Counted from the stretch's first letter, positions 1 to 7,995 are shown. The stretch: DNA of 64,000 bases from Ravibacter sp964559125 (GCA_964559125.1 CAZLGW010000024.1:1-64000); one strand, 5' to 3'. Numbers and translations: made by a program. The notes: generated by a model not told the origin, from the letters alone.

Positions 1-1228
1 ATAGCCCGAGCCAAACTCCGCATCTCGAAAGCCCGTACTTTGCGCCAGTACAATTTTCCCATTCCTCGTACCACCCTCATCGCGCCGGAAGAGGCAATAA
101 GCTCCGTTAGGGATCTTCTTATTCATCGATTCACCGATTACCTGGCAAACAAAATAACGATCCCGGTCGGCGACATCAAACGGCAACTCTATCCATTGCG
201 AAGCTTCATGAAGCTGTAGCTCGCTGAACGTTCCTGCGGCTGCATAGATATCGGCAAACGGCACGGCCCGACGGTTTTCCGACGCTTCCTCCGGCGAAAG
301 GAACCGGAGCGGCTGCACCTTCCGGTACGCGGGGATATGCTGCTTCAGGTACTCCCGCAAAGCCGCATCGCAGGCATACACATACGTACCACTGATACCC
401 CGGCTCATCATGTTTTTATAGATATTAAGGATGAATCCTTTAAACCTTTCCGGATTGCGGATGCCTTTCTTTCCGTTGGCATCATGATAATTTTCCGGGT
501 CTATCTCGATCGAATGAGTCGCCGGATTGTATCGGATCTCCCGCCCGAAAATCACTCCGGCGTAGTTCAAATCATATCCCATGGTGGTGTGGATGCAGCC
601 TATTTCCCGCGTCGCCGTAGGAGAATGGATCCAATCTTCGTCCGCCAGGTTCCATTGAAACTGTAGTCCTTCTATTTCTATATCGATGGCCTCCTTTTTT
701 TTCTTCGACGTCCATGGCCAGGAGAAACCTGCGATCAGGCGGCACAGCTTGTGTACTTCTTCCTTTTCGGCAAGCACGTCGCACATATCCTGCAAAGAAT
801 CAAACACCAGAAGGTCATATTCCGCGTTTGTGTATTTTTCTGCTGTGAGGGGGCGGTTTAACCCGAGCAAATCATCGACGAAACGTATGTAGTCGCTTCC
901 CCCTTTTACGCGCATTTGGGAGTGAAGCTTCAGTCGCAGCACATTCTCATCGTTGAGGAGGGCGGTAAATCGTTCTTCGTCTATGTCCGACGGCCTGATC
1001 GACTGGTCCCGGTCGTAAAAGAAAACCTGGTTTTCGCTGTTGGCCAGTATCCAGTCCAGCTCCGTACCGGAATCACCAAGACCGAGCTTCCGGTTATTTT
1101 CACGGAACGTTCCCGCCCAACTGATATTCCGGTACTGGCGCAGCCGATGGGCCTCGTCCACGATCAACAGATCGTATTTTTCTTTTTTGAAGGTATCGGA
1201 AGGTTTTATCACCATGGAGGCCTCCAGG

Positions 1229-1283
1229 CCGGGAATCTCCCTGAAAACATTTTTCAGTGTCCGCCGTAATGATTTCATAGCAA
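1229..1283. repeat. Left copy of 55-bp duplicate flanking the scaffold gap
   Basis: These 55 bases are identical to 1384-1438 on the far side of the 100-N run. Collapsing the two copies restores one open frame through the DUF2075 gene. This points to overlapping contig ends, as left by a k=55 de Bruijn assembler, rather than a biological repeat. Confidence 0.95.
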
Positions 1284-1383
1284 NNNNNNNNNNNNNNNNN
1301 NNNNNNNNNNNNNNNNNNNNNNNNNNNNNNNNNNNNNNNNNNNNNNNNNNNNNNNNNNNNNNNNNNNNNNNNNNNNNNNNNNN
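1284..1383. other. Assembly gap of exactly 100 N
   Basis: A run of 100 N, a usual default for gaps of unknown size. Because the flanks are identical 55-mers, the real distance is probably zero and the sequence on both sides simply overlaps. The N run shifts the reading frame of the gene it interrupts, so automatic gene calling will fail here. Confidence 0.98.
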
Positions 1384-1438
1384 CCGGGAATCTCCCTGAA
1401 AACATTTTTCAGTGTCCGCCGTAATGATTTCATAGCAA
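1384..1438. repeat. Right copy of 55-bp duplicate flanking the scaffold gap
   Basis: Identical to 1229-1283. On the minus strand it encodes the stretch ending in NVFREIP, which continues directly as GLEASM when read into the left contig. That continuity is the evidence that only one copy exists in the genome. Confidence 0.95.
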
Positions 1439-1560
1439 CCACCAGACCTATCCGGGCATTGGGGTATTTAGCCCGAAATCGCCTGATATAGCTGACCTCC
1501 TCCAGGGCTTCCTCATCAATTTCCGTCTCATCTTCCATTTCAACCTCCGATCTGAGCAGC

Positions 1561-2178
1561 TTAACAAGGAACGTGGCAAGAATAGCCCTCTACAAAAATC
1601 CTATTGGACTCACGTTGCGTCAACCCTTCCAGGATTTCCAGTATCGAGCTATGCTGGTCTTCGGTGAGGGATTTAAAAGGCGAATATTTGAATACCTGTG
1701 AATTTTCTATATCCGCCAACGACTTCCTGACGATATTCCGGCCCCTCAGCTTATCCCAGATTTCCTTGAAAAGGTGCTTGTAAATATTCTGTTCGTAATA
1801 GTGGTGCCTTCTCTGTCCGTAGTTCCCGTTCAGCAGTTGATAGGTACCCTCGGCGCCCACGTACTGGATCAGGCTGGTTTCTATATCGAGCGTTGCCGAT
1901 TTATTGAACCGTTCGCTGCCGATAATCGACACCTGGGTAAGAACAGCAGTTTTCCTGCGGTTGGCGAGGTGGCTCTTCATACGGGAGGCGGTTTTCGCGG
2001 ACTCACCGATGTAGGCTATTTTTTTATCTGCCACAGTAGCCGTCTTATTTTCAATAAAGTATACCACCGGCCATTGTTTTTTGACCCAGCGATTTTGCTT
2101 CAGATCCGTCAGGCCATCCTTGCTGAACGGGTAGGGTTTGGAGATTTCGATGGATACCTCCTCACGGGTCTTACTCAT
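1561..2178 (-). pseudogene. GIY-YIG nuclease N-terminal half of the broken composite gene
   Basis: The 205-residue reading frame has a GIY-YIG-type nuclease domain: VVYF at residues 38-41 (GIY position), AYIGES at 55-60 (YIG position), Arg66 on the following helix, and a candidate catalytic Glu100 in LDIETSL. After residue about 165 the sequence enters the start of a DUF2075 domain (TEDQHSSILEIL, then RIFVEGYS). It then leaves frame and stops after eight unrelated residues. In the intact family the next residues would be the P-loop. The start codon overlaps the stop of the upstream MazG-like gene by four bases (ATGA at 2175-2178), so the two are translationally coupled. The nuclease domain alone looks complete; whether a truncated protein is made is unknown. 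Confidence 0.8.
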
Positions 2179-2504
2179 AATTCGTTGTATTTCTTGGCGG
2201 AACCTTTCGCTTTGTCTACCGGGTATTTCTCCCCGTTTTTTCTGATCTTATCGAGCACGATCTGCTTTACATCCAATTGGTATTTATCCGCGAGCAGCAG
2301 GGCATAGGCCAGCACGTCGGCCAGCTCTTCTTTTACTTTTTCGAGGTTGGCGTCTTTGGCGTCTTTCCAGAGAAACAGTTCGAGCAGTTCATTGGCCTCG
2401 ATGCTGACGGCCATGGCGAGGTCCTTGGGATTGTGGAACTGCTCCCAGTCGCGTTCGTTGCGGAATCGTACCAGTTCGTGGATGAGTGTTTCGATGTCGG
2501 TCAT
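2175..2504 (-). CDS. MazG-like nucleotide pyrophosphohydrolase
   Basis: This 109-residue all-alpha protein of the MazG/dCTPase-like NTP pyrophosphohydrolase superfamily hydrolyses nucleoside triphosphates to monophosphate and pyrophosphate in a Mg-dependent way. The acidic metal-binding motifs are visible: EANELLELF around residues 37-45 and EELADVLAYA around 59-68. The length is typical of single-domain members. The gene sits directly upstream of, and overlaps by ATGA, the GIY-YIG/DUF2075 gene, and follows a small antitoxin-like ORF by 34 bases. Members of this family clean the nucleotide pool or act in stress and phage responses. Which nucleotide this one prefers cannot be told from sequence. 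The coupling suggests it works with the nuclease/helicase protein. Confidence 0.85.
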   Translation of the reverse strand: MTDIETLIHELVRFRNERDWEQFHNPKDLAMAVSIEANELLELFLWKDAKDANLEKVKEELADVLAYALLLADKYQLDVKQIVLDKIRKNGEKYPVDKAKGSAKKYNEL

Positions 2505-2538
2505 GGGGATGTAAGGGGTTGAGGGGTATCAGAATGCT

Positions 2539-2715
2539 CTACTTATTAGAACTTCTGATTTGATCCGGAGATATCTTTACAATCTTGTCTCCTTCCATCA
2601 CCACTAGTTCACTATTGATCCGCTTTTTGAATGCAAGAAGCTCACCCTGGACCTTATTCATTCCGAGGATTATCTTTTCCCGGGTTTCTGATCCTTTAGA
2701 TTTAACTATTGGCAT
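2539..2715 (-). CDS. Small antitoxin-like protein next to a zeta-toxin remnant (58 aa)
   Basis: The 58-residue ORF starts MPIVKSKGSE and ends QIRSSNK. The charged N-terminal helix followed by NSELVVMEGDKIVKISPD resembles, from memory, short proteins encoded beside zeta-like toxins in Bacteroidota, whose C-terminus has a similar ELVV.-GKIVK-P pattern. It begins 11 bases after the stop of the zeta remnant at 2727-2807 and lies 34 bases upstream of the MazG-like gene, so it may share their transcript. Normally the antitoxin comes first and the toxin second; here the order is reversed, which may reflect decay or rearrangement. The family assignment is tentative. Confidence 0.5.
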   Translation of the reverse strand: MPIVKSKGSETREKIILGMNKVQGELLAFKKRINSELVVMEGDKIVKISPDQIRSSNK

Positions 2716-2726
2716 ATTAATCCAGT

Positions 2727-2807
2727 TTATTGAATCTCGGGCAGAGTAGTAAAGGGTATTTTTCCTGCACCATTACACCCGGCAATAATATAGAGATTCT
2801 TCTCCAT
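2727..2807 (-). pseudogene. Zeta-toxin-like N-terminal remnant (26 aa)
   Basis: A 26-codon frame reads MEKNLYIIAGCNGAGK and then degenerates to IPFTTLPEIQ before a stop. The beginning matches the hallmark N-terminus of zeta-toxin-family kinases, with a Walker A GCNGAGK. In intact members it continues TT/TS and runs for about 190 residues. The Thr/Ser after GK is lost and the rest of the kinase is missing, so it cannot be active. A TATATTTG box lies five bases upstream of the ATG. Confidence 0.6.
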
Positions 2808-2812
2808 AGCTA

Positions 2813-2820
2813 CAAATATA
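2813..2820 (-). promoter_or_regulatory. Candidate -7 box TATATTTG upstream of the toxin remnant
   Basis: On the minus strand TATATTTG fits the Bacteroidota -7 consensus TAnnTTTG. It ends five bases before the ATG at 2807, so a transcript from it would be almost leaderless. No clear TTTG -33 element is present at 19-20 bases. It could drive the remnant, the 58-aa ORF, the MazG-like gene and the nuclease gene together. Confidence 0.4.
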
Positions 2821-3058
2821 TCCATTTAGGAAAGATTTAGCGAGGAGGGTGGTAAATAGCCCCTCTCGTGCCTGTGCCCCGAGCTAGCCAGCCCTGAGTC
2901 CGTCGAAGGCAACTGGTAACGGCCGCATGCATAAAACTACCGAACTGATTCTTATCCACAACCATTGACACCCTCTCCCATTCTTCCTATCTTACACCAG
3001 GCCAACCTTTTCGCCTTTTACACTACCTAGATTTCTCGAAATAACTCAAACCATACCC

Positions 3059-4789
3059 ATGAATCTCCGCAATTTCGAACAACACATAGACCCCGTTATC
3101 CTGGAGCGGGGAATAGATTTATACAAAAGCGGCGCCGTATTGGAGGCTGAAGAGGTCCGCAAAGGCATATGGCAGGCTGAGGTGGAAGGTACGAAAGTAT
3201 ATAACATTGAAGTCGACCTTTCTGGCAAAAAAAAGATCGAAAGGTTGTTTTGCAATTGCCCTTATAATACTCCATTCTGCAAGCATACAATAGCGGCACT
3301 TTACGCGATAAAAGAAGTCACCGGGATCCCTGTAAAGGACGGGAAAAAGAGTAAAAAGCTTTCTTTCTCCGAATTGCTCCCAAAGACGACAGTAAAGGAG
3401 CTCCGCGATTTTGTCAGGACCTACGCCGAAACCGACAAACAGTTCCTCGCTCAATTTAAAGCCAGCTTTGCCTATAAGGATGAGTATGTGGATATAGGAG
3501 AGAAATATACGAAGTTGATCGCAAGCGTTATCCGGTCGCATACGTTACGAGGACTTATCGAAAACAGCGCTTCCCGCAAACTGGCGCGTGAGCTGGATGT
3601 CATCCTGGGCAAGGCACAGGCACAAATTGATGCAGGTAATTTCAGGGCTGGCCTGGTTATCACGCAGACGGTGATCGGGCTGGCCGCTAATGAAGTGATC
3701 CCCAACTGCGACCCTTCCTCCTGGATGATAGCGGATTCGATCTATATGGCAATCAACCTGTTGGAAACCATCGCACATTCTGACGCCTGCTCTCGGGAGC
3801 TGAAGGAAAATCTCTTCGAATTCCTCAATACAGAACTCGCCAACAGTAACTATTTCGATTATGGCAATTACGGCTATGACCTTTTTGTAATATACCGGTA
3901 TTTAAGCGGATTGCTGGGTAAGCAATCCGAGTTTTTTGCCTTCATAGACCAGCTACGACAGGATTCGCGGCACGACAGCTATAACCGCTCGTTTTTCGTA
4001 CAGCAGAAGATCCTTTTCTACCAGGAAGCCGGGCAGGAAAAGGAAGCCGATGCCCTGGCCCGCCAGAATATGGAGGTTACGGAGATTCGGAAAGGCTTTG
4101 TTGAAAGGGCGATCAATGCTAAAAACTACACGGTGGCAAAGCAACTGATTGACGAGGGGATCCGTTTGGCGGAGCAGTTTCAGCGTCAGAATATGGTATC
4201 CGAGTGGCGGAAGATGCTCCTTCAGATCGCCGAACTGGAAGGTGACCGGGATACCATCCGCCGTATCGCACCCGATTTAGCTTTCGACATAGGGTTTCGG
4301 GTAAATTATTACAGGCAATGGAAAGCCACCTTCTCCGGAGTGGAATGGGAGCAGGAATACCAGAGACTGATCGGGTGGATTAAACAAAAAATAGAGAAAC
4401 AAACGCTCAAAATGGCCAGGAATCCATGGTGGTCGGAGCCGCATCAACTACTTTTAGAGCTCGGGCCCGTTTACCTGGAAGAACAACAATGGCCCCCGCT
4501 GCTGGACCTGCTGAAAGGATATTCTGATCTGGACGCACTTCTGCAATACCTTCCCGCGTTGGGTCATGAATTCCCCGAAGAGATGACGAGCCTGCTCCTG
4601 CCAGCGCTATCCGGGTATGCCAAAGAGGCTTCCAACCGCTCCGGATATGCCAACCTGGTCAGAACCATGAAGCAAGTGATGAAATCCGTTCCGGGAAGCC
4701 GGGAAAAAATCCTGGAACTAGCACACCAGTTGAAAGCAAAGTATCCACGCCGCCCCGCAATGGCCGACGAATTCAATAAGTTGAAATAG
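3059..4789 (+). CDS. SWIM zinc-finger domain protein
   Basis: A 576-residue cytoplasmic protein. The N-terminus carries a SWIM zinc finger with the pattern C-x-C-x6-C-x-H: C65, C67, C74 and H76 in the stretch around FCNCPYNTPFCKH. The rest is helical and rich in repeat-like helix pairs (residues about 110-570), with no catalytic motif I recognise. SWIM domains bind DNA or proteins and occur in SWI2/SNF2 helicases and in stand-alone proteins. In bacteria the stand-alone form often sits near a SNF2 helicase, but no helicase lies next to this one. It is flanked by the damaged defence-like island and by the sigma-factor operon. The domain call is secure; the role is unknown. Confidence 0.8.
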   Translation: MNLRNFEQHIDPVILERGIDLYKSGAVLEAEEVRKGIWQAEVEGTKVYNIEVDLSGKKKIERLFCNCPYNTPFCKHTIAALYAIKEVTGIPVKDGKKSKKLSFSELLPKTTVKELRDFVRTYAETDKQFLAQFKASFAYKDEYVDIGEKYTKLIASVIRSHTLRGLIENSASRKLARELDVILGKAQAQIDAGNFRAGLVITQTVIGLAANEVIPNCDPSSWMIADSIYMAINLLETIAHSDACSRELKENLFEFLNTELANSNYFDYGNYGYDLFVIYRYLSGLLGKQSEFFAFIDQLRQDSRHDSYNRSFFVQQKILFYQEAGQEKEADALARQNMEVTEIRKGFVERAINAKNYTVAKQLIDEGIRLAEQFQRQNMVSEWRKMLLQIAELEGDRDTIRRIAPDLAFDIGFRVNYYRQWKATFSGVEWEQEYQRLIGWIKQKIEKQTLKMARNPWWSEPHQLLLELGPVYLEEQQWPPLLDLLKGYSDLDALLQYLPALGHEFPEEMTSLLLPALSGYAKEASNRSGYANLVRTMKQVMKSVPGSREKILELAHQLKAKYPRRPAMADEFNKLK

Positions 4790-5091
4790 TAGAAGGTACC
4801 TTCCCTTCACCAAGGGCAAAAGAAACGAGTATCAGAAAAACACATTAATCATCCGATTCCCGGATGTGTTTAAAGTGGAATATTACCTCGCGGGAAACAT
4901 CAGAGAAACCACGGATATCCTCCTCATCTATATCTTTGAGGATTATTGCCATGATAATAGGTATAGTATGTATGTTGGACTGCTACGAATATACGAATTA
5001 TCGTTGGTAGCGAGACGCGGATTTCTAATCTAGCTTCCCCCTCCCGTAAGTTATCCCCCACTTTTGCAACTAACCCCGTAAACAGCAAAGT
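4790..5091. other. Intergenic region upstream of the sigma-factor operon
   Basis: This 302-base gap has no convincing gene. It holds a hairpin at 4850-4866 (CATCCG, five-base loop, CGGATG) that may end the SWIM gene transcript. A TATCTTTG box at 4931-4938 on the plus strand could be the -7 element of the downstream sigma-factor gene, giving a leader of about 150 bases. An ATCCTC/GAGGAT inverted repeat overlaps that box. Confidence 0.35.
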
Positions 5092-5565
5092 ATGGACGAA
5101 CCGCAATTCCTACACCTGATTGACACCCATCAGGGAATCATTCACAAAATATGCCGGCTCTATCGCGATACGAAAGAAGACCGGGAAGACCTCTTCCAGG
5201 AGATCGTATTCCAGCTATGGAAATATCTTCCCTCTTTTCACGGCAAGGCCGCATTCAGTACCTGGATGTACCGGATTGCACTTAGTACTGCCATCTCCGT
5301 TTTCCGGAAAAAGAGACCGGAGATCAGCTATACGACTTCGTTGCCCGACAGCCAGGATGAGTTGCCTGAACAGAACGACCGGGAGGAACATCTGTTTGAA
5401 GCGCTTCGGAAGTTAAATGACGCAGACAAAGCGCTCATTACCCTTTACCTGGAAGATCTGTCCTACCAAGAGATCGCGAAGATTTCAGGTATCAGCGAAA
5501 ACAATGTAGGGGTGAAACTAAACCGTATTAAACAAAAAATTCAGCAACTTTTAAAAGACGTATAA
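5092..5565 (+). CDS. ECF-type RNA polymerase sigma factor
   Basis: The 157-residue protein has the two-domain layout of group 4 (ECF) sigma factors. Region 2 lies at about residues 10-75 (DREDLFQEIVFQLWKYLPSF, then FSTWMYRIALSTAIS). Region 4 is a helix-turn-helix at about 105-153 (ALITLYLEDLSYQEIAKISG, then ENNVGVKLNRIKQKI). It recruits core RNA polymerase to a small regulon. The gene is followed after one base by a four-helix membrane protein, most simply its partner. That partner lacks a classical FecR or zinc-binding anti-sigma domain. Stop and start are nearly adjacent (5565/5567), so the two are co-transcribed. Confidence 0.9.
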   Translation: MDEPQFLHLIDTHQGIIHKICRLYRDTKEDREDLFQEIVFQLWKYLPSFHGKAAFSTWMYRIALSTAISVFRKKRPEISYTTSLPDSQDELPEQNDREEHLFEALRKLNDADKALITLYLEDLSYQEIAKISGISENNVGVKLNRIKQKIQQLLKDV

Positions 5566-5566
5566 A

Positions 5567-6103
5567 ATGGAAAATGATGCATTGAAGTCTGCGTGGCAGG
5601 GCTCTAAGACGCCACGGAAAAGCGACACGGAATTGAAATCGATCCTGCAGGAAAATCATCCTATACTGAAAAGGATCCGCAGGCAATTAGTGATAGAAGC
5701 TGCTGCATTCGCTGTTTTTCTTTCAGTATATTATGACTTCTTCGACGGCGATCGCAAACCGCTATACGCGAACGTACTGCTGGTAAGCGCCATACTCTTC
5801 GTCATTGTACACAACATTGCCGGGTATGTTTTCACCCGGCGCGGTGTGAAGGGCGAAAACATCAGGCAGTCACTGGAAGACCGCCTGTCAGGAATGAAAA
5901 CGTATGCTGCGGTGTCTGTTGCAACGCGCCTGTTGACAGCAGCCTGTTTATGGGGATTCTTTACGTCTGTTATTACGTTCGATGCGACTCGATATGGATT
6001 GCTGGCTGTGCTGGTAGCAACAGCCGTCATACAGATCGTCATCTTATCCCGGATATGGCTGGGAAGGATAAAACGCATGCAGGAAGTCATAGATGGCTTT
6101 TAA
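5567..6103 (+). CDS. Four-TM membrane protein paired with the ECF sigma factor
   Basis: A 178-residue protein with a soluble, charged N-terminus (residues 1-40, starting MENDALKSAWQ) and four predicted membrane helices at about 41-59, 65-88, 114-136 and 143-165. It starts one base after the sigma-factor stop codon. Proteins of this shape often follow ECF sigma genes in Bacteroidota. The N-terminal cytosolic segment could bind the sigma factor, which would make it a membrane-bound anti-sigma factor, but no known anti-sigma motif is visible. The pairing is well supported by position; the function is inferred. Confidence 0.6.
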   Translation: MENDALKSAWQGSKTPRKSDTELKSILQENHPILKRIRRQLVIEAAAFAVFLSVYYDFFDGDRKPLYANVLLVSAILFVIVHNIAGYVFTRRGVKGENIRQSLEDRLSGMKTYAAVSVATRLLTAACLWGFFTSVITFDATRYGLLAVLVATAVIQIVILSRIWLGRIKRMQEVIDGF

Positions 6104-6167
6104 ATAAAGATGGTTTTTAAACAAACCAGTCGATGACCTCCTGCATGCGATGGAAGGTTCCGGAATT

Positions 6168-6196
6168 CAGCCGCCCTACGGTATTTCGGGCGGCTG
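6168..6196. other. GC-rich hairpin over the 3' end of the 153-aa gene
   Basis: A perfect 9-bp inverted repeat CAGCCGCCC/GGGCGGCTG with an 11-base loop covers the stop codon of the minus-strand gene at 6176 and lies 65 bases after the plus-strand operon ends. There is no T tract on either side, so termination is only possible, not shown. Confidence 0.3.
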
Positions 6197-6637
6197 AGTC
6201 CTGGTGGTATCCTGCGGGATTACGGCTTCTTTACCCACGTCGGTGGTATCCAGGCTTATATTCAGCGTATCGGTATTGGCAGCCGGGCTCACCGGAGGGC
6301 CGCCCGTTATAAAAGTGGTCAGCTCTTTGCGCCCAAGCAGCGCTACTTTACGCGAATTATAGCCTGGTTTGTAGAGCCTTAAGGTATCGATTTCCTGCTC
6401 ATATTTAAGCACGAAGGAGCCCTCATTGTCGGTAACCGCCGTAGTAGTGCTATCGTTTGAAGAAACCGATACGCCAGGCAGCGGCATGTTAGCAGCGTCG
6501 ATGATCCTGCCTTTTACAATGTTGGCCGAATCGCTTATCGCAGTACCGTCTTGTGGAGTGCCCCCAGGTAGTACCTGGGCCTGGCCGGAGTAAAAAATTG
6601 TCACGACCAACCCACATATATACAACAGCTCTTTCAT
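6176..6637 (-). CDS. Exported protein with carboxypeptidase-regulatory-like domain
   Basis: A 153-residue protein with an N-terminal signal peptide (about residues 1-20, ending GQAQ). It has one carboxypeptidase-D-regulatory-like beta-sandwich at about 42-110, seen in KGRIIDAANMPLPGVSV, then VTDNEGSFVL and LRLYKPGYNSRKV. The C-terminal 40 residues are low-complexity, rich in Asp, Thr and Pro. In Bacteroidota this domain is usually the N-terminal extension of TonB-dependent receptors. Here it stands alone without a plug or barrel, so it may be a small periplasmic or surface protein. No partner gene is evident, and its neighbours point the other way or are unrelated. Confidence 0.65.
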   Translation of the reverse strand: MKELLYICGLVVTIFYSGQAQVLPGGTPQDGTAISDSANIVKGRIIDAANMPLPGVSVSSNDSTTTAVTDNEGSFVLKYEQEIDTLRLYKPGYNSRKVALLGRKELTTFITGGPPVSPAANTDTLNISLDTTDVGKEAVIPQDTTRTQPPEIP

Positions 6638-6861
6638 AGCTTGATTGGTTTAGTTTCAACATCTTATATAGGCAATAAAGATGCCTGAATATAAAGATCC
6701 GGAGGCGTAATGATGTGCAAACGTACTTTTCATCCTGCCTTTCAGGATTCTGCGGTTAGATGGAGATTATACCTTTTGGATTTGCAGCCATTATTTAAAG
6801 TATAGTGTTGCACTTTGCGGATTGTCCCCGACACATATTGTTGAAAAATTCCTCGATTATG

Positions 6862-6898
6862 AAAAGGATCAGCGATACCCTCCCTCCCCTTGCTGATC
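6862..6898 (-). terminator. Probable terminator of the monooxygenase operon
   Basis: Read on the minus strand, GATCAGC and GCTGATC form a 7-bp stem with an 18-base loop, followed by CTTTTC. It lies six bases past the stop codon of the flavin monooxygenase gene (6904). Confidence 0.5.
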
Positions 6899-6903
6899 GA
6901 CAA

Positions 6904-7995
6904 CTACTCATTTCCGTCCAACACCTCCAGAAGCTCCGCCACAGCAGCCCTCCCCGCCCGGTTCGCCCCGATGGTAGAAGCCGAAGGCCCGTAGCCGATC
7001 AGGTGGACACGGGGGTCTTTCGCCACCTTTGTCGCTAATCTCCCCGTCATCACAATTCCTCCGCTTTCTTCTCTCAGCATCAAAGGTGTAAGGTGGTCGA
7101 GCGAGCTCCTGAAACCCGTACACCATAAAATCACATCGGCGGCTATTTCCTTTCCGTCAGGCCAGCGAACTCCTTTTCTCGTGATTTCGCTGAACATAGG
7201 CAGCCGCTCCAGTACATTGCGCGCCCGCATCGCCTCAATGGCAGGCGTAACCGGTAATCCTGTCACTGACACGACAGAGCCGGGAGGAAGTCCCTTACGC
7301 ACACGGTCTTCTACGATTGCTACTGCGTTCCTGCCGGCATTGTCATCAAATGGCCCTTCCCGGAAAACAGGCGGCTTACGGGTCACCCAGGTGGTAGTGG
7401 TTACCTTCGATATTTCATCCAACAGTTGTATGGCCGATATCCCGGCGCCCACGATCACGACATGCTTACCTTTGAAAACCTCTGCTGTCTGGTAATCGCG
7501 GGTATGGAGCTGAACGCCTTCAAACAGCTCCGCTCCCGGGTACTCCGGGATGTAGGGTGTCTCCCAGGTGCCTGTTGCATTGATCAGCCCTTCTGCCGAA
7601 AACCATCCCCGGTCGGTTTCGATCCGGAACCGACCGTCTCTTGCACATACCACCGACACCTTCACCGGACGATAGACCAGGAGGCCGAAGGTATGCTCAT
7701 ACACATCGAAATAATGGGGTACGGCGACGCTGGCCTGTACGCTGGGACTGTCTTCGTCGAGCGTGTCGCTAAACGGTAGCCCGGGCAGATCATGAACCTT
7801 GTTAACTGTACTGAGCGTCAAAGACGGCCACCTGTGCTGCCAGGCGCCGCCCGGACGTGGGGACTGATCCAGGATCACGAATTCCTTTCCGGGCTGCAGT
7901 CCCTTCTGGCGCAGATAATACGCTGCCGACAAGCCGGCTTGTCCCGCTCCGATCACGGCCACCTGGGTTTTATAGATCAGTTTGGGATCGCTCAT
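6904..7995 (-). CDS. FMO-like flavin-containing NAD(P)H monooxygenase
   Basis: A 363-residue flavoprotein with two Rossmann dinucleotide-binding motifs: GAGQAG at residues 16-21 for FAD and VGAGIS around 182-187 for NAD(P)H. Between them lies TGTWETPYIP (141-150), matching the TGxWxxPxxP signature of the FMO/YUC-like family. The C-terminus has a GYGPSAST segment that closes the FAD site. Such enzymes use NADPH and O2 to oxygenate N, S or carbonyl groups of small molecules. The start codon overlaps the stop of a PchB-like chorismate-mutase-fold gene by four bases (7992-7995), so the two form a coupled operon that may modify or respond to an aromatic or chorismate-derived compound. The substrate is not predictable. 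Confidence 0.85.
   Translation of the reverse strand: MSDPKLIYKTQVAVIGAGQAGLSAAYYLRQKGLQPGKEFVILDQSPRPGGAWQHRWPSLTLSTVNKVHDLPGLPFSDTLDEDSPSVQASVAVPHYFDVYEHTFGLLVYRPVKVSVVCARDGRFRIETDRGWFSAEGLINATGTWETPYIPEYPGAELFEGVQLHTRDYQTAEVFKGKHVVIVGAGISAIQLLDEISKVTTTTWVTRKPPVFREGPFDDNAGRNAVAIVEDRVRKGLPPGSVVSVTGLPVTPAIEAMRARNVLERLPMFSEITRKGVRWPDGKEIAADVILWCTGFRSSLDHLTPLMLREESGGIVMTGRLATKVAKDPRVHLIGYGPSASTIGANRAGRAAVAELLEVLDGNE

Larger units (their letters stand above)
1..1574 (-). pseudogene. DUF2075 helicase-like/S24-like half of a broken GIY-YIG composite gene (partial)
   Basis: Once the artificial gap at 1284-1383 and one 55-bp copy are removed, the minus strand reads as one frame from about 1574 to the left edge. 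It shows a Walker B/DEAH box (LLIVDEAHRL, around 1145-1170), the DUF2075-typical stretches TTMGYDLNYAGVIFG and NMMSRGISGTYVYACD, and a C-terminal S24/LexA-like segment with GESMNKKIPNGAYCLF near 70-130, where the Ser would be the peptidase nucleophile. The catalytic Lys region lies beyond the window. DUF2075 proteins are P-loop NTPases of the helicase type. The frame is separated from its N-terminal GIY-YIG half (1561-2178) by a frameshift exactly where the Walker A motif should be: four bases (1575-1578) stand where twelve would encode the expected G-T-G-K. This is either a real pseudogene or a draft-assembly error. The architecture call is firm; the function (perhaps defence or DNA repair) is inference. 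Confidence 0.75.

Noticed and set aside
1040..1405. Short ORFs running through the N gap on both strands
   Set aside because: They exist only because the 100 N and the duplicated 55-mer shift the frame; the real frame is on the minus strand once the gap is closed.
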